Shown: positions 7,526 to 14,927 of the stretch, piece after piece
Position numbering within the stretch: the stretch's first letter is position 1
How the letters are laid out: each line of letters starts with the position of its first letter
Source: DATCVR01 sp036566745
GTDB taxonomy: Bacteria; Actinomycetota; Actinomycetes; Jiangellales; Jiangellaceae
Assembly: GCA_036566745.1 (NCBI GenBank)
Contig: DATCVR010000068.1
Coordinates: 1 to 29,038, forward strand
DNA: 29,038 nucleotides
Direction: 5' to 3'
Made by a program: the position numbers and the translations under genes
Notes under the pieces: model-generated
The model's database searches: none
What the model was told of the DNA's origin: nothing
What the model saw: the letters and a program-made list of their open reading frames with translations, nothing else

Positions 7526-8755
7526 CTACCTCAGCCCGCGGAAGAAGTCGCGCAGGTCACCGATCACGAGATCCGGCACCTCCATCGCCGCGAAGTGCCC
7601 TCCGGTGTCGTATTCCGACCAGTGCGACAGTTGCCCGGCAGGGTCGACGATCGAGCGGATCGCGTTGTCGCCGGCGAACACCGCTCCACCCGCCGCCGGT
7701 GCAGGCCCTGCCGCGGCCCAGTCCGCGGCCGCCTCCTCCGCGCCGTCGGAGCCGGCGGACCTTTCGGCTGGCTGTTCCTGCTGGGCGACGAACTCGCGGA
7801 AGGCCTGCATGCCTTCGTAGACGATGTGCGCCGACGACGCACCTGAGGCGGTGAACCAGTAGATGGCCACGTTGGTGAGCAGCCGGTCCCGGTCGACGGC
7901 GTCCTCGGGCAGCCGCGCCGCGGGATCGGTCCACTCCTGGAACTTCTCCACGATCCACGCCAGCTGTCCCACCGGCGAGTCGGTCAGGCCGTAGGCCAGG
8001 GTCTGCGGGCGGGTCGCCTGGATCTGGAGGTAGCCGATGCCGTCCTGCTGGAACTGGTTGAACCGCTCCGCCCGCACCCGGTCGGCCTCGTCGAGACCGT
8101 CGAGGCCGAGGGGCGGACCGAACGGGTACGGACCCATCCCGGTGATGTGGGTGCCGATCAGGCGGTGCGGCGCGAGCATGCCCAGCATCCCCACCACACC
8201 CGACCCCATATCGGTGCCGTGGGCGGCGAAGCGCTCGTAGCCGAGTCAGCTCATCAACTCGGCCCACGCGCTGGCCACCCGGAACAGGTTCCCCCAGCCC
8301 TCGCCGGCCAGCGGCGTCGAGAACCCGAAGCCGGGCAGCGACGGCACCACCACGTGGAAGGCGTCGCCCGGGTCGCCGCCGTGGGCGCGCGGGTCGGTCA
8401 GCGGCCCGATGACGTCGAGGAACTCGACGAACGAGCTCGGCCAGCCGTGGGTGAGCACCAGCGGGATCGCATCCGGCTCGGGCGAGCGGACGTGCAGGAA
8501 GTGGATGTCCTGGCCGTCGATCTCGGTGACGAACTGCGGCACCTCGTTCAGTTCGGATTCGACGGCGCGCCAGTCGAACCCGTCGCGCCAGTGGTCGACC
8601 AGCCCGCGCAGGTACGCGACCGGCACCCCACGGCTCCACTCGGCGCCCAGGCTCTCGGCCGGCCACCGGGTGGCGTCGAGGCGGTTGTGAAGGTCGTCGA
8701 GATCGGCTTGCGGGATGTCGATCCGGAACGGGCGAACGGGCGGGGTCTCGGTCAT
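7526..8755 (-). pseudogene. Epoxide hydrolase (EHN type) with in-frame premature TGA
   Basis: The full frame is 409 codons and reads straight through except for a TGA at codon 170 (8246-8248 on the minus strand). The N-terminal part carries the epoxide hydrolase N-domain (FRIDIPQADLDDLHNRL) and the oxyanion-hole HGWP near residue 103. After the stop the same frame continues with LGYERF, then GTDMG, whose Asp (codon 182) is the expected nucleophile, and ends with the GGHFAAMEVPDL catalytic His block. Relatives have a non-stop codon, often Arg, at the TGA position; CGA to TGA is one transition. The C-terminal lid also has a Glu/Ala-rich insertion (about codons 312-345). Without readthrough it would yield a useless 169-residue fragment. 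A restart at 8209 would remove half the protein. Confidence 0.88.
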
Positions 8756-8864
8756 GGCTGGTCCTCTCCGACGAGCCCAGGATGGTCTCCGGGCTTCTCC
8801 ATGACCACCACGGTAGAATCAGATGCGGAAAGCTTCGTTCCTGATTGTGTGGCAATCTCGAAGA

Positions 8865-9833
8865 ATGCTGGAGACATCGGCTCGACTCCTTCGGGTGCTC
8901 TCGCTGCTGCAGACGCGGCGCAGCTGGACCGGGCCCGAGCTGGCCGAGCGCCTCGAGGTCACCACCCGCACCGTCCGCAACGACATCGACAAGTTGCGCA
9001 GCCTCGGGTACCCGGTCGACGCCTCACCAGGGGTGGCCGGCGGATATCGGCTCGCCGCGGGCAGCAACCTCCCGCCCCTGCTCCTCGACGACGACGAGGC
9101 CGTGGCCGTCGCGGTGGGGCTGCGCACCGCGGCGGGTGGTTCGGTGTCGGGCATCGAGGAGACGTCGCTGAGCGCGCTGGCCAAGCTCGAACAGGTGCTG
9201 CCCGCGCGCCTGCGTCATCGCGTCCATGCGCTACAGACCAGCACCGTTGCCGTGGGCAGCGCCGGACCCACCGTCGATCCCGACGTCCTCACTGTCCTGG
9301 CCGCCAGCTGCCGCGACCACGAACGACTCCGCTTCGACTATCGCCGCCACGACGGCGCCGTGTCGATGCGCGTGGTCGAGCCACACGCGCTTGCCCACGC
9401 CGGGCGGCGGTGGTACCTCGTGGCCTGGGACGTCGACCGCGACGACTGGCGGACCTTCCGGGTCGACCGCATCACGCCGCGTACGCCCACGGGTCCGCGC
9501 TTCACGCCGCGCGAGCCACCCGAAGGCGGCGTGGCGGCCTACGTCGCGGGCGGGATCGGGTCGGCGGCCTGGCGGTACCGGATCCGGGTGCTCCTGCACG
9601 CACCGGCCCACGCCATGGCGTCGCGGCTGCCGCCTCCGGTGCGGGTGGAGGCCGTCGACGACGCGACGAGCATCCTCCACGGCGGTTCGGACACCCTCGA
9701 CCTCGTGGCGGTGTACATCGCGATGCTCGACGTCGACTTCGAGGTGATCGACCCGCCGGAGCTCGCCGACCACCTCCGCCGGCTCGCCGCGCGCTTCGTC
9801 CGGGCGGCCGACGCGGCGCCGCGCCCGTCGTGA
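8865..9833 (+). CDS. HTH-WYL transcriptional regulator
   Basis: A 322-residue regulator. Residues 1-60 form an HTH_11 winged helix (RLLRVLSLLQ, TGPELAERLEVTTRTVRNDI, LGYPVDASPGVAGGYRL). The WYL domain lies at about 145-215 (LRFDYRRHDG, VVEPHALAHAGRRWYLVAWD, FRVDRI), and a WCX domain follows to the end. WYL proteins sense small ligands, often nucleic acid-derived. I prefer the ATG 8865 because the HTH begins directly after it; an ATG at 8823 is possible but lies only 3 nt after a TAGAAT box (8814-8819) that looks like its -10. It is divergent from the broken epoxide hydrolase and may have regulated it, as seen for similar pairs. Confidence 0.9.
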   Translation: MLETSARLLRVLSLLQTRRSWTGPELAERLEVTTRTVRNDIDKLRSLGYPVDASPGVAGGYRLAAGSNLPPLLLDDDEAVAVAVGLRTAAGGSVSGIEETSLSALAKLEQVLPARLRHRVHALQTSTVAVGSAGPTVDPDVLTVLAASCRDHERLRFDYRRHDGAVSMRVVEPHALAHAGRRWYLVAWDVDRDDWRTFRVDRITPRTPTGPRFTPREPPEGGVAAYVAGGIGSAAWRYRIRVLLHAPAHAMASRLPPPVRVEAVDDATSILHGGSDTLDLVAVYIAMLDVDFEVIDPPELADHLRRLAARFVRAADAAPRPS

Positions 9834-9835
9834 CG

Positions 9836-10771
9836 TCAGGGCCGGTCCAGGGCCTCGCGCTGGGCGGAGGTGAGCCGGTCGGGCTTCGCGACCACTGTGT
9901 AAGCGCCGGCGGCGGTACGGCCGAGGACGACGGGATCGGTGACGTCCGGGTGCCGTTCGGCCACGATGAGGGCCTCGGCGACGCGCTCCGGCGGCCAGCC
10001 AAGCGCGGTGGCCAGCTCGTCCGCGGTGCGTGGCGCGGCGACGAGGACCAGCGCGGCGAGCACGGTCAGCGGGTCGGCGAAGGCCTCGGCGGTGGTGCCG
10101 CCGACCATGTCGTCGCTGAGGCTGGTGAAGAACCGCGCCATGGAGTCGAGCCGGGCCCCGGCGGGCGTACCCGCGTCGAAGACCTTCGCGCCCTGCTCGG
10201 CGGTCTCCGCCAGCATCGCGTTGGTCCGAGCGCTGGTCAGCCACGTCCGGAGCCAGGTGTCGTCGTCGATGAGGTAGCGCTCGCGGCGCCCCCGCGACTC
10301 GCGTTCGCGCCGGATCAGCTCCAGGCCCTCGAGGTACCTGATCGCCGTCGAGACCGACGCTGGGCTGACCCGCAGCTGCCGGACCAGCTCGGCGGCGGTC
10401 AGGCCGCCTGAGTCGGTGGTGACGATGCAGGCGAGCACACGGGCGGCCATCCGCGGCACGCCGGTCTGGACCATGAGCGCCGCGAACCGGTCGACGAAGT
10501 CGCGCACCGCCTCGGGGTCGCGCCCGAAGGCATCGACCGCGGTCGGCAACTCCTGGGGCAGAGCGAGCGCGCTCCGCCGGGCTCGGCGGCTCGTGGCGAG
10601 GTGAGCGTGCTCCGCGCGGTAACCGGCGGGGCCGCCGTTGCGGGCCACCTCGCGGCTGATGGTGGAGGTCGGGCGGCCCAGCGCCCTGGCGATCTCGGCG
10701 TACCCGAGCCCGTCGGCCAGCCCGGACGCGATGTGCCGGCGGTCGTCCTGGGTCAACCTTCCTCCCGGCAT
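9836..10771 (-). CDS. GbsR/MarR-like regulator with an extra N-terminal HTH
   Basis: A 311-residue regulator with two DNA-binding parts. Residues about 5-60 (LTQDDRRHIASGLADGLGYA, then EIARALGRPTSTISREVARN) form a resolvase/IS30-type HTH. Residues about 75-185 form a MarR/GbsR winged helix (FAALMVQTGVPRMAARVLACI, ELVRQLRVSPASVSTAIRYLE, RRERESRGRRERYLI). The rest is helical, probably for dimerisation or ligand binding. The ATG 10771 is chosen because aggggagg lies 8 nt upstream; an ATG at 10813 has none. It is divergent from the ABC exporter operon and is its likely local repressor. It converges tightly (2-bp gap) with the WYL gene. Confidence 0.88.
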   Translation of the reverse strand: MPGGRLTQDDRRHIASGLADGLGYAEIARALGRPTSTISREVARNGGPAGYRAEHAHLATSRRARRSALALPQELPTAVDAFGRDPEAVRDFVDRFAALMVQTGVPRMAARVLACIVTTDSGGLTAAELVRQLRVSPASVSTAIRYLEGLELIRRERESRGRRERYLIDDDTWLRTWLTSARTNAMLAETAEQGAKVFDAGTPAGARLDSMARFFTSLSDDMVGGTTAEAFADPLTVLAALVLVAAPRTADELATALGWPPERVAEALIVAERHPDVTDPVVLGRTAAGAYTVVAKPDRLTSAQREALDRP

Positions 10772-10927
10772 CGGCGCCGCCTCCCCTGGTCGATGGTCCA
10801 GCTCAGTATGCATTCACCATCAGCACATTGCAACGCCTGGCGCGGAGCGGGTGTGCGTTTATTGACATGCCATTGCACCGATCACACTAGAAAGACTGTT
10901 CACAGCCCCTTGAAGCTCCCGCACGTG

Positions 10928-10962
10928 TTGTGGTCCTGATGAACGCAACATAGCTTTCGCGC
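10928..10962 (+). promoter_or_regulatory. Leaderless promoter of the ABC exporter operon
   Basis: TTGTGG (10928-10933), a 17-nt spacer and TAGCTT (10951-10956) form a sigma-A-like promoter. The start codon A at 10963 is 7 nt after the -10 box, the normal transcription start distance, so the message is probably leaderless; no Shine-Dalgarno precedes the ATG. A second TTGACA at 10862-10867 lacks a good -10 but sits in the region where the divergent regulator would bind. Confidence 0.55.
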
Positions 10963-11919
10963 ATGACTGAAGATCTAAGCGCGGACGCGACGGCGGGCAG
11001 CGAGGAGCTCGCCCTCGACGTCGACGGGCTGCGCATGCGCTACGGCGCCACCGACGTCCTCCGCGACGTGACCTTCCGCGCCCGTCACGGCGAGGTCATC
11101 GCACTGCTCGGGCCAAACGGGGCGGGCAAGACCACCACGATCGAGGTCCTCGAGGGCTTCCGGATGCGATCGGCCGGCCGGGTCGAGGTGCTCGGCAGCG
11201 ATCCGGCGCACGGCACCGAGCGATGGCGGGCACGGGTGGGGGTCGTCCTGCAGTCGTGGCGCGACCACGGCAAGTGGCGAGTGCGCGAACTGCTCGCGCA
11301 CCTCGGCTCGTACTACGCCTGTTACGCCACCGACCGGATCGCCCGGCCCTGGGACCCGGACGAACTCGTGGCCGTGGTGGGTCTGACCGAGCAGGAGAAC
11401 TCGAAGATCCGGACCCTGTCGGGCGGGCAACGGCGCCGGCTGGACGTGGCCATCGGCATCGTGGGCCGTCCTGAGCTCCTCTTCCTCGACGAGCCGACCG
11501 CGGGGTTCGACCCGGAGGCCCGGCGTGAGTTCCACGACCTCGTGCACCGCCTCGCCGCGGAGCACCGGACCACGATCCTGCTCACCACCCACGATCTGAC
11601 CGAGGCCGAGAAGCTCGCCGACCGCATCGTGATCCTCGACGGCGGGCGGATCGTCGCGGACGGCACCGCCGACGAGCTCGCCCGGCGGATCGCGGGCGAG
11701 GACGAGGTGCGCTGGACCTACGCGGGACGGCAGTTCGTACGGTCCACGCCTGAGTCGACGAGGTTCGTCTTCGACCTGTTCCAGCAGTACGGCGTGGACA
11801 TCGCGAACCTCGAGGTCCGCAGGTCATCGCTGGAGGACACCTATCTCGCCCTGGTGCACCAGGCCGAAGCCGGCCAGGACGACGTGGCGGGACGCACTGC
11901 GGAAGGGGCGGCGCGATGA
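10963..11919 (+). CDS. ABC transporter ATP-binding protein (DrrA-like)
   Basis: A 318-residue ATPase of the drug-export (DrrA/CcmA) class. Walker A is GPNGAGKT (50-57), the signature LSGGQRRRL begins at about 152, Walker B LLFLDEP at about 171 with TAGFDPEA, and the H-loop is TTHDL at about 207-211. The C-terminal 70 residues (WTYAGRQFVRSTPES onward, ending LEDTYLAL) are the typical export-ATPase extension. It drives the permease encoded by the next gene, overlapping by ATGA at 11916-11919. The substrate is unknown; the divergent MarR-type regulator suggests a toxic small molecule. The start is the ATG after the leaderless promoter. Confidence 0.95.
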   Translation: MTEDLSADATAGSEELALDVDGLRMRYGATDVLRDVTFRARHGEVIALLGPNGAGKTTTIEVLEGFRMRSAGRVEVLGSDPAHGTERWRARVGVVLQSWRDHGKWRVRELLAHLGSYYACYATDRIARPWDPDELVAVVGLTEQENSKIRTLSGGQRRRLDVAIGIVGRPELLFLDEPTAGFDPEARREFHDLVHRLAAEHRTTILLTTHDLTEAEKLADRIVILDGGRIVADGTADELARRIAGEDEVRWTYAGRQFVRSTPESTRFVFDLFQQYGVDIANLEVRRSSLEDTYLALVHQAEAGQDDVAGRTAEGAAR

Positions 11920-12764
11920 ACCCGACCGCGACGGCGCTGCGTGCGGGCTGGGCCCGCGGCCGGATCGAGCTGAGGCAGTCGTTCACCAACGGCGCGGAGC
12001 TCTGGGGGCACGTCTTCTGGCCGACGCTGATGCTGACGGTGACGTACTTCCTGCGCGACGTCTCCTTCGGAGGCAGCGGCATCCTGCTCGCCACCCTGGT
12101 CCTGCCGAGCATCCTCGGGATGAACGTCGCGTTGGGCATGATCAGCATGAGCCAGCAACTCACCGCCGACCGGGAGGACGGGACGCTGCTGCGCGCCAAG
12201 GCCACCCCCAACGGGATGCTCGGCTACCTGGTGGGCAAGATCGTCTCGGTGTCGGGCAGCCTGATCGCCGACCTCGCGATCTTCCTGGTCCCCGCCATGA
12301 TCATCGTTCCCGGCCTGGCCATCGGCGACCTGAGCTCCTGGCTGACGGTGGCCTGGGTGCTGGCGCTGGGGATGGTGGCCGCGCTGCCGATCGGCGCGGT
12401 GCTGGGATCGGTGTTCACCAGCGCCAGGAGCCAGGGGCTGATCACGCTGCCGATGCTGGGCCTGATCGCGATCTCCGGGATCTTCTACCCGATCGCCGCG
12501 ATGCCGGACTGGCTGCAGTGGATCGCGCAGCTCTTCCCGATCTACTGGCTCGGCCTCGGGATGCGATCGGCCTTGCTGCCGGACAGCGCGGTGGCCGTCG
12601 AGATCGGCGAGTCGTGGCGGCACCTGGAGGCCGTCGGCGTGCTGGGCGTCTGGGCCGTGGCCGGAGTGCTCCTCGCGCCGGTCGTGCTCCGTCGGATGGC
12701 GCGCCGGGAGTCGGGCTCGACCGTGGCCGAGCGCCGTGAGAAGGCCCTGCACCGGGTCGGGTGA
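11916..12764 (+). CDS. ABC-2 type transporter permease
   Basis: A 282-residue permease with six hydrophobic spans, at about 33-48, 55-72 (GILLATLVLPSILGMNV), 105-135, 145-170 (WLTVAWVLALGMVAALPIGAV), 180-205 (LITLPMLGLIAISGIFYPI) and 245-265. It belongs to the ABC-2/DrrB family that pairs with DrrA-like ATPases; the region with LTADREDGTLLRAKATP is the coupling-helix signature of that family. Translation is coupled to the ATPase gene. The last 20 residues are basic and cytoplasmic. The stop is followed 1 nt later by a tandem repeat and the convergent SRPBCC gene. Confidence 0.94.
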   Translation: MNPTATALRAGWARGRIELRQSFTNGAELWGHVFWPTLMLTVTYFLRDVSFGGSGILLATLVLPSILGMNVALGMISMSQQLTADREDGTLLRAKATPNGMLGYLVGKIVSVSGSLIADLAIFLVPAMIIVPGLAIGDLSSWLTVAWVLALGMVAALPIGAVLGSVFTSARSQGLITLPMLGLIAISGIFYPIAAMPDWLQWIAQLFPIYWLGLGMRSALLPDSAVAVEIGESWRHLEAVGVLGVWAVAGVLLAPVVLRRMARRESGSTVAERREKALHRVG

Positions 12765-12765
12765 A

Positions 12766-12819
12766 TCGCCTCGGCCCGGTGGCTCGCCTCAGGTTGGTGG
12801 TTCGCCTCAGCCGGTGGGC
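12766..12819. repeat. Three tandem imperfect 18-bp repeats
   Basis: Units begin at 12766, 12784 and 12802, each opening with tcgcctc and closing with ggtgg. They fill the gap between the stop codons of two convergent genes. The last unit contains the stop and final codons of the SRPBCC gene; on that strand each unit carries another in-frame TGA, so the triplication keeps duplicating the gene end. No hairpin with a T-tract is visible. Confidence 0.8.
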
Positions 12820-13316
12820 TCGACCGCCGCCCGCTCCGCGTAGCGGCGCCGGAGGTGGCGGTAGCGGTCCCACCAGTCCGGGTAGTCGTGCCCGCTCAGC
12901 AGCGGATCGATCTGCTCGAGGTAGGTCTGCCACCCGGCGGCGTAGCGGAGGTACTCGTGCTCGACGATGCCGGCGTGGTCGGCCACCAGGCGGGAGCCGG
13001 CGTCGTCGGCCTCGAGCTCGACGACAAGACGCCCGGCCGGATCGCCGTCCATGGCCCAGCTGAGTTCGAGCCTCGACTCGGGCCGACACGTCTCGATCGT
13101 GCCGCGCGCCCGGCCGCCTTCGACGAAGCCGACCTCGAACTCGCCGCCTTCGCGGAGCTCGCCACTGACCGGTGCCAGCCAGTGGCGCAGCTGGTCGGGC
13201 TCGGTGATGACGGACCACAACGCGACGGGATCGGCGCGGAACCTGCGCTCGAACCTGACCGCGTAACGGCCCCCCTCGTCCGGCCGAGTGACCCCGAACA
13301 ACCCGTCGACGACCAT
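12807..13316 (-). CDS. SRPBCC/AHSA1-like (START superfamily) protein
   Basis: A 169-residue hydrophobic-pocket protein of the Activator of Hsp90 ATPase-like SRPBCC group. The hallmark ERRFRADPVALWSVITEP is followed by LRHWLAP, a Gly-Glu-Phe-x-Val strand, the RLELSWAMDG strand and a WQTYLEQID helix; the last quarter is a basic/aromatic tail (YPDWWDRYRHLRRRYAE). Such proteins bind lipophilic ligands and often sit with ArsR regulators, none of which is adjacent here. The ATG 13316 is chosen for the ggagg 8 nt upstream. An 8-bp-arm dyad lies just before it. Confidence 0.87.
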   Translation of the reverse strand: MVVDGLFGVTRPDEGGRYAVRFERRFRADPVALWSVITEPDQLRHWLAPVSGELREGGEFEVGFVEGGRARGTIETCRPESRLELSWAMDGDPAGRLVVELEADDAGSRLVADHAGIVEHEYLRYAAGWQTYLEQIDPLLSGHDYPDWWDRYRHLRRRYAERAAVEPTG

Positions 13317-13330
13317 GCGTGTCTCCTCCG

Positions 13331-13355
13331 TCACCAGGCGGCACTCACCTGGTGA
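13331..13355 (-). promoter_or_regulatory. Operator-like dyad upstream of the SRPBCC gene
   Basis: tcaccagg at 13331-13338 and cctggtga at 13348-13355 are exact inverted 8-mers separated by 9 bp (centre to centre 17 bp), a common geometry for a dimeric repressor. The site lies 15-39 bp upstream of the start codon and between the SRPBCC gene and the ACT protein gene, so it could control separate transcription of the former. Confidence 0.5.
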
Positions 13356-13398
13356 TGGAATCACGTCAAGGTCGTCCCGGGGAAGCCCGGGCGCCGGA

Positions 13399-13791
13399 TC
13401 AGCGCGCCAGTGCCTCGCGGGCGCTGGTCATGTCGTCGGTGGCGATCACGATCCGCACTCCGCCGAAGGTGGTGTACGCCAGGTCGATGTTGACCCCGGC
13501 GTCGGCGAGGCGGCGGGTCAGCTCGCCGAGCGTGCCCGGCTGGTCGGCGACGTCGACCACCAGCACCTCGCGCACGTCGGCCACCCCCATGCCGGCGGCG
13601 CGGAGCGTGGCCTGCAGCCGCGCGACGCCCTGATCGGTGTCGACCAGCACATGGACGACGCCGCGCCCGTCGCCGGTGAAGGCGGCCAGGCCAGCGATGT
13701 TCACCCCGGCCGCGCCGGCGCATTCGCCGAGGCGGGCCAGCTCGCCGGGGCGATCGTCGAGGATCACCGTCAGGTCCGTGGGCATCTCCAT
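13399..13791 (-). CDS. Double ACT domain protein
   Basis: A 130-residue protein made of two ACT domains. The first has DLTVILDDRPGELARLGECAG and GVNIAGLAAF; the second has VLVVDVADQPGTLGELTRRL and GVNIDLAYTTFG. The Gly between each first strand and helix, the usual amino-acid contact position, is kept (RPGEL, QPGTL). No catalytic domain is present, so it probably senses an amino acid and acts through another protein. The ATG 13791 follows gaggatcg at 6-8 nt. It is upstream of the SRPBCC gene, with an operator-like dyad between them. Confidence 0.85.
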   Translation of the reverse strand: MEMPTDLTVILDDRPGELARLGECAGAAGVNIAGLAAFTGDGRGVVHVLVDTDQGVARLQATLRAAGMGVADVREVLVVDVADQPGTLGELTRRLADAGVNIDLAYTTFGGVRIVIATDDMTSAREALAR

Positions 13792-14168
13792 TCGATCCTC
13801 GCACCGGAGACCACCCGCCATCTCCAGCTTTGCCCGTTGATCTTGGAGTTCTCCGGGAGTTGTCCGGCGCGACGGACCGGGTTCGCCACGGCAGTCCACG
13901 ATCCACGGGAGAGGTGGGCACGTCGGCGCGGCGACCCGTGTGCGTTCCGACATTGCACGGCAAACCAATTCATGCGCTGACATCTCGCATCTCGGACCGG
14001 CGTCTCATGAATTGATACGCACGTTGATTTCCTATCAGCCGAATAGGACCGTTACGTCGTGCAGACCGTGATCCTGACCGTACGTCACGCCGTCGATCCG
14101 ATGCGCGTCGCCGGGCAATCCTGTCGCTGACTCCGCGGCCATCCACCACGCGACTCAGGAGTCGGCGC
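13792..14168. promoter_or_regulatory. Gene-free divergent region with several dyads
   Basis: This 377-bp region separates the ACT protein (leftward) from the winged-helix regulator (rightward). It holds the solo repeat, a 9-bp inverted pair caattcatg (13966-13974) and catgaattg (14006-14014), a cctat/atagg pair (14031-14047), three copies of gaccgt (14047, 14064, 14076) and a small hairpin (14151-14164) whose loop and stem contain the aggag of the regulator gene. The central 13960-14050 part is AT-richer and is the likely promoter. I see no gene in it. Confidence 0.5.
13835..13850. repeat. Solo copy of the cgttgatcttggagtt motif
   Basis: The 16-mer at 13835-13850 is identical to the inner part of both arms of the large dyad at 19062-19138, but here no inverted partner follows. 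It lies 45 nt upstream of the ACT protein start in the region shared with the terpene locus regulator, so it is a dispersed element rather than part of a gene. Confidence 0.75.
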
Positions 14169-14753
14169 ATGCCCATCGCCACCAGCCACCCGACACTCCC
14201 CCGGCAGCAGCATCGGCACCCCGAGCCGGCGCCGCCCGTGGGCCTCATGCTGTTCGTCGAGCTCGATCCGGATCGCACCCTGCCGTCCGGGCCGCGGCTC
14301 GCCCACGTCGCCGACGAGCTGCGCAACCTCGCCCGGAGCCTGCTCCCCCACGCCGAGACCCGCACGGCGATGCTCGTGCAGCCCGAACCCGATGCCGGGA
14401 TCGCCACGACCGCGGGTGACAGCGCGGTGGTCGCGGCCAGCGCGGCAGCCGCCGAGCGCCGGCTGACCACCTGGGCGGCCGACGGCGTGCGGCTCGACCC
14501 CGCCGGCCGGCGGCTGGTCGTCGACGGCGCCGAGGTGGCGCTGACGATGCGCGAGTTCGAGCTCATCTCCTACCTCGCCCACCATCGGGGCCGTGCCATC
14601 GGCCGCTCCGAACTGCTCGAGCGGGTGTGGCCGGCGCAACCCGGGTCGACCACCCGCACCGTCGACGTCCACGTCCGGCGGCTCCGGCAGAAGCTGGGTC
14701 TCCATTCGCGCCGGATCACCACCGTGCGCGGGCACGGCTACCGCCTCGACTGA
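14169..14753 (+). CDS. Winged-helix (OmpR/PhoB-type) regulator without receiver
   Basis: A 194-residue protein. The last 90 residues are a complete Trans_reg_C domain: VRLDPAGRRLVVDGAEV, LTMREFELISYLAHHRG, IGRSELLERVWP, then TRTVDVHVRRLRQKLG and the wing TTVRGHGYRLD. The N-terminal 100 residues (VGLMLFVELDPDR, LRNLARSLLPHAE) are not a receiver domain: no conserved Asp/Lys set is visible. So it acts without phosphorylation or senses something else. It lies just upstream of the terpene synthase, and two pairs of 11-bp-spaced direct heptamers, the usual target geometry of this domain, start 2 nt after its stop. It is the probable pathway regulator. Start ATG 14169 with caggag. Confidence 0.9.
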   Translation: MPIATSHPTLPRQQHRHPEPAPPVGLMLFVELDPDRTLPSGPRLAHVADELRNLARSLLPHAETRTAMLVQPEPDAGIATTAGDSAVVAASAAAAERRLTTWAADGVRLDPAGRRLVVDGAEVALTMREFELISYLAHHRGRAIGRSELLERVWPAQPGSTTRTVDVHVRRLRQKLGLHSRRITTVRGHGYRLD

Positions 14754-14754
14754 C

Positions 14755-14804
14755 CCGGTCACACTCCGGTCATCGGATCGTCGACCGGCCGTGACCAGGC
14801 CGTG
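14755..14804 (+). promoter_or_regulatory. Two pairs of 11-bp-spaced direct heptamers (operator)
   Basis: ccggtca occurs at 14755-14761 and 14766-14772; ggccgtg occurs at 14787-14793 and 14798-14804. Within each pair the start-to-start distance is exactly 11 bp (heptamer plus 4-bp spacer), which is the binding geometry of tandem OmpR/PhoB/SARP-type winged helices. The array lies between the winged-helix regulator gene and the terpene synthase, about 33-82 bp before a candidate -10 box, as expected for an activator site. Confidence 0.55.
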
Positions 14805-14836
14805 TCACAAACTCTCCCCGCACTGGGCGCGTTCGC

Positions 14837-14844
14837 TATATCGT
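14837..14844 (+). promoter_or_regulatory. Candidate -10 box for the terpene operon
   Basis: tatatcgt at 14837-14844 contains TATATC and the overlapping TANNNT TATCGT. No good -35 hexamer lies 17 nt upstream, which fits a promoter needing an activator bound at the heptamer array. A start near 14850 would give a leader of about 78 nt. Confidence 0.4.
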
Positions 14845-14927
14845 CACCTCCACTGCCGACCGCCCTGACGCCCGCCCCCACGGACGCACCACAGGGCGGC
14901 GAGGGCGTGTAGCAGGGAGACCGCACC

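Noticed and set aside
8246..8248. Selenocysteine or programmed readthrough at the epoxide hydrolase TGA
   Set aside because: The position is not catalytic in the family, no SECIS-like hairpin was seen directly after it, and a single transition explains it.
8147..10411. A 754-codon plus-strand open frame
   Set aside because: Antisense to the epoxide hydrolase and GbsR-like genes and out of frame with the WYL gene; Arg/Pro/His-rich without motifs.
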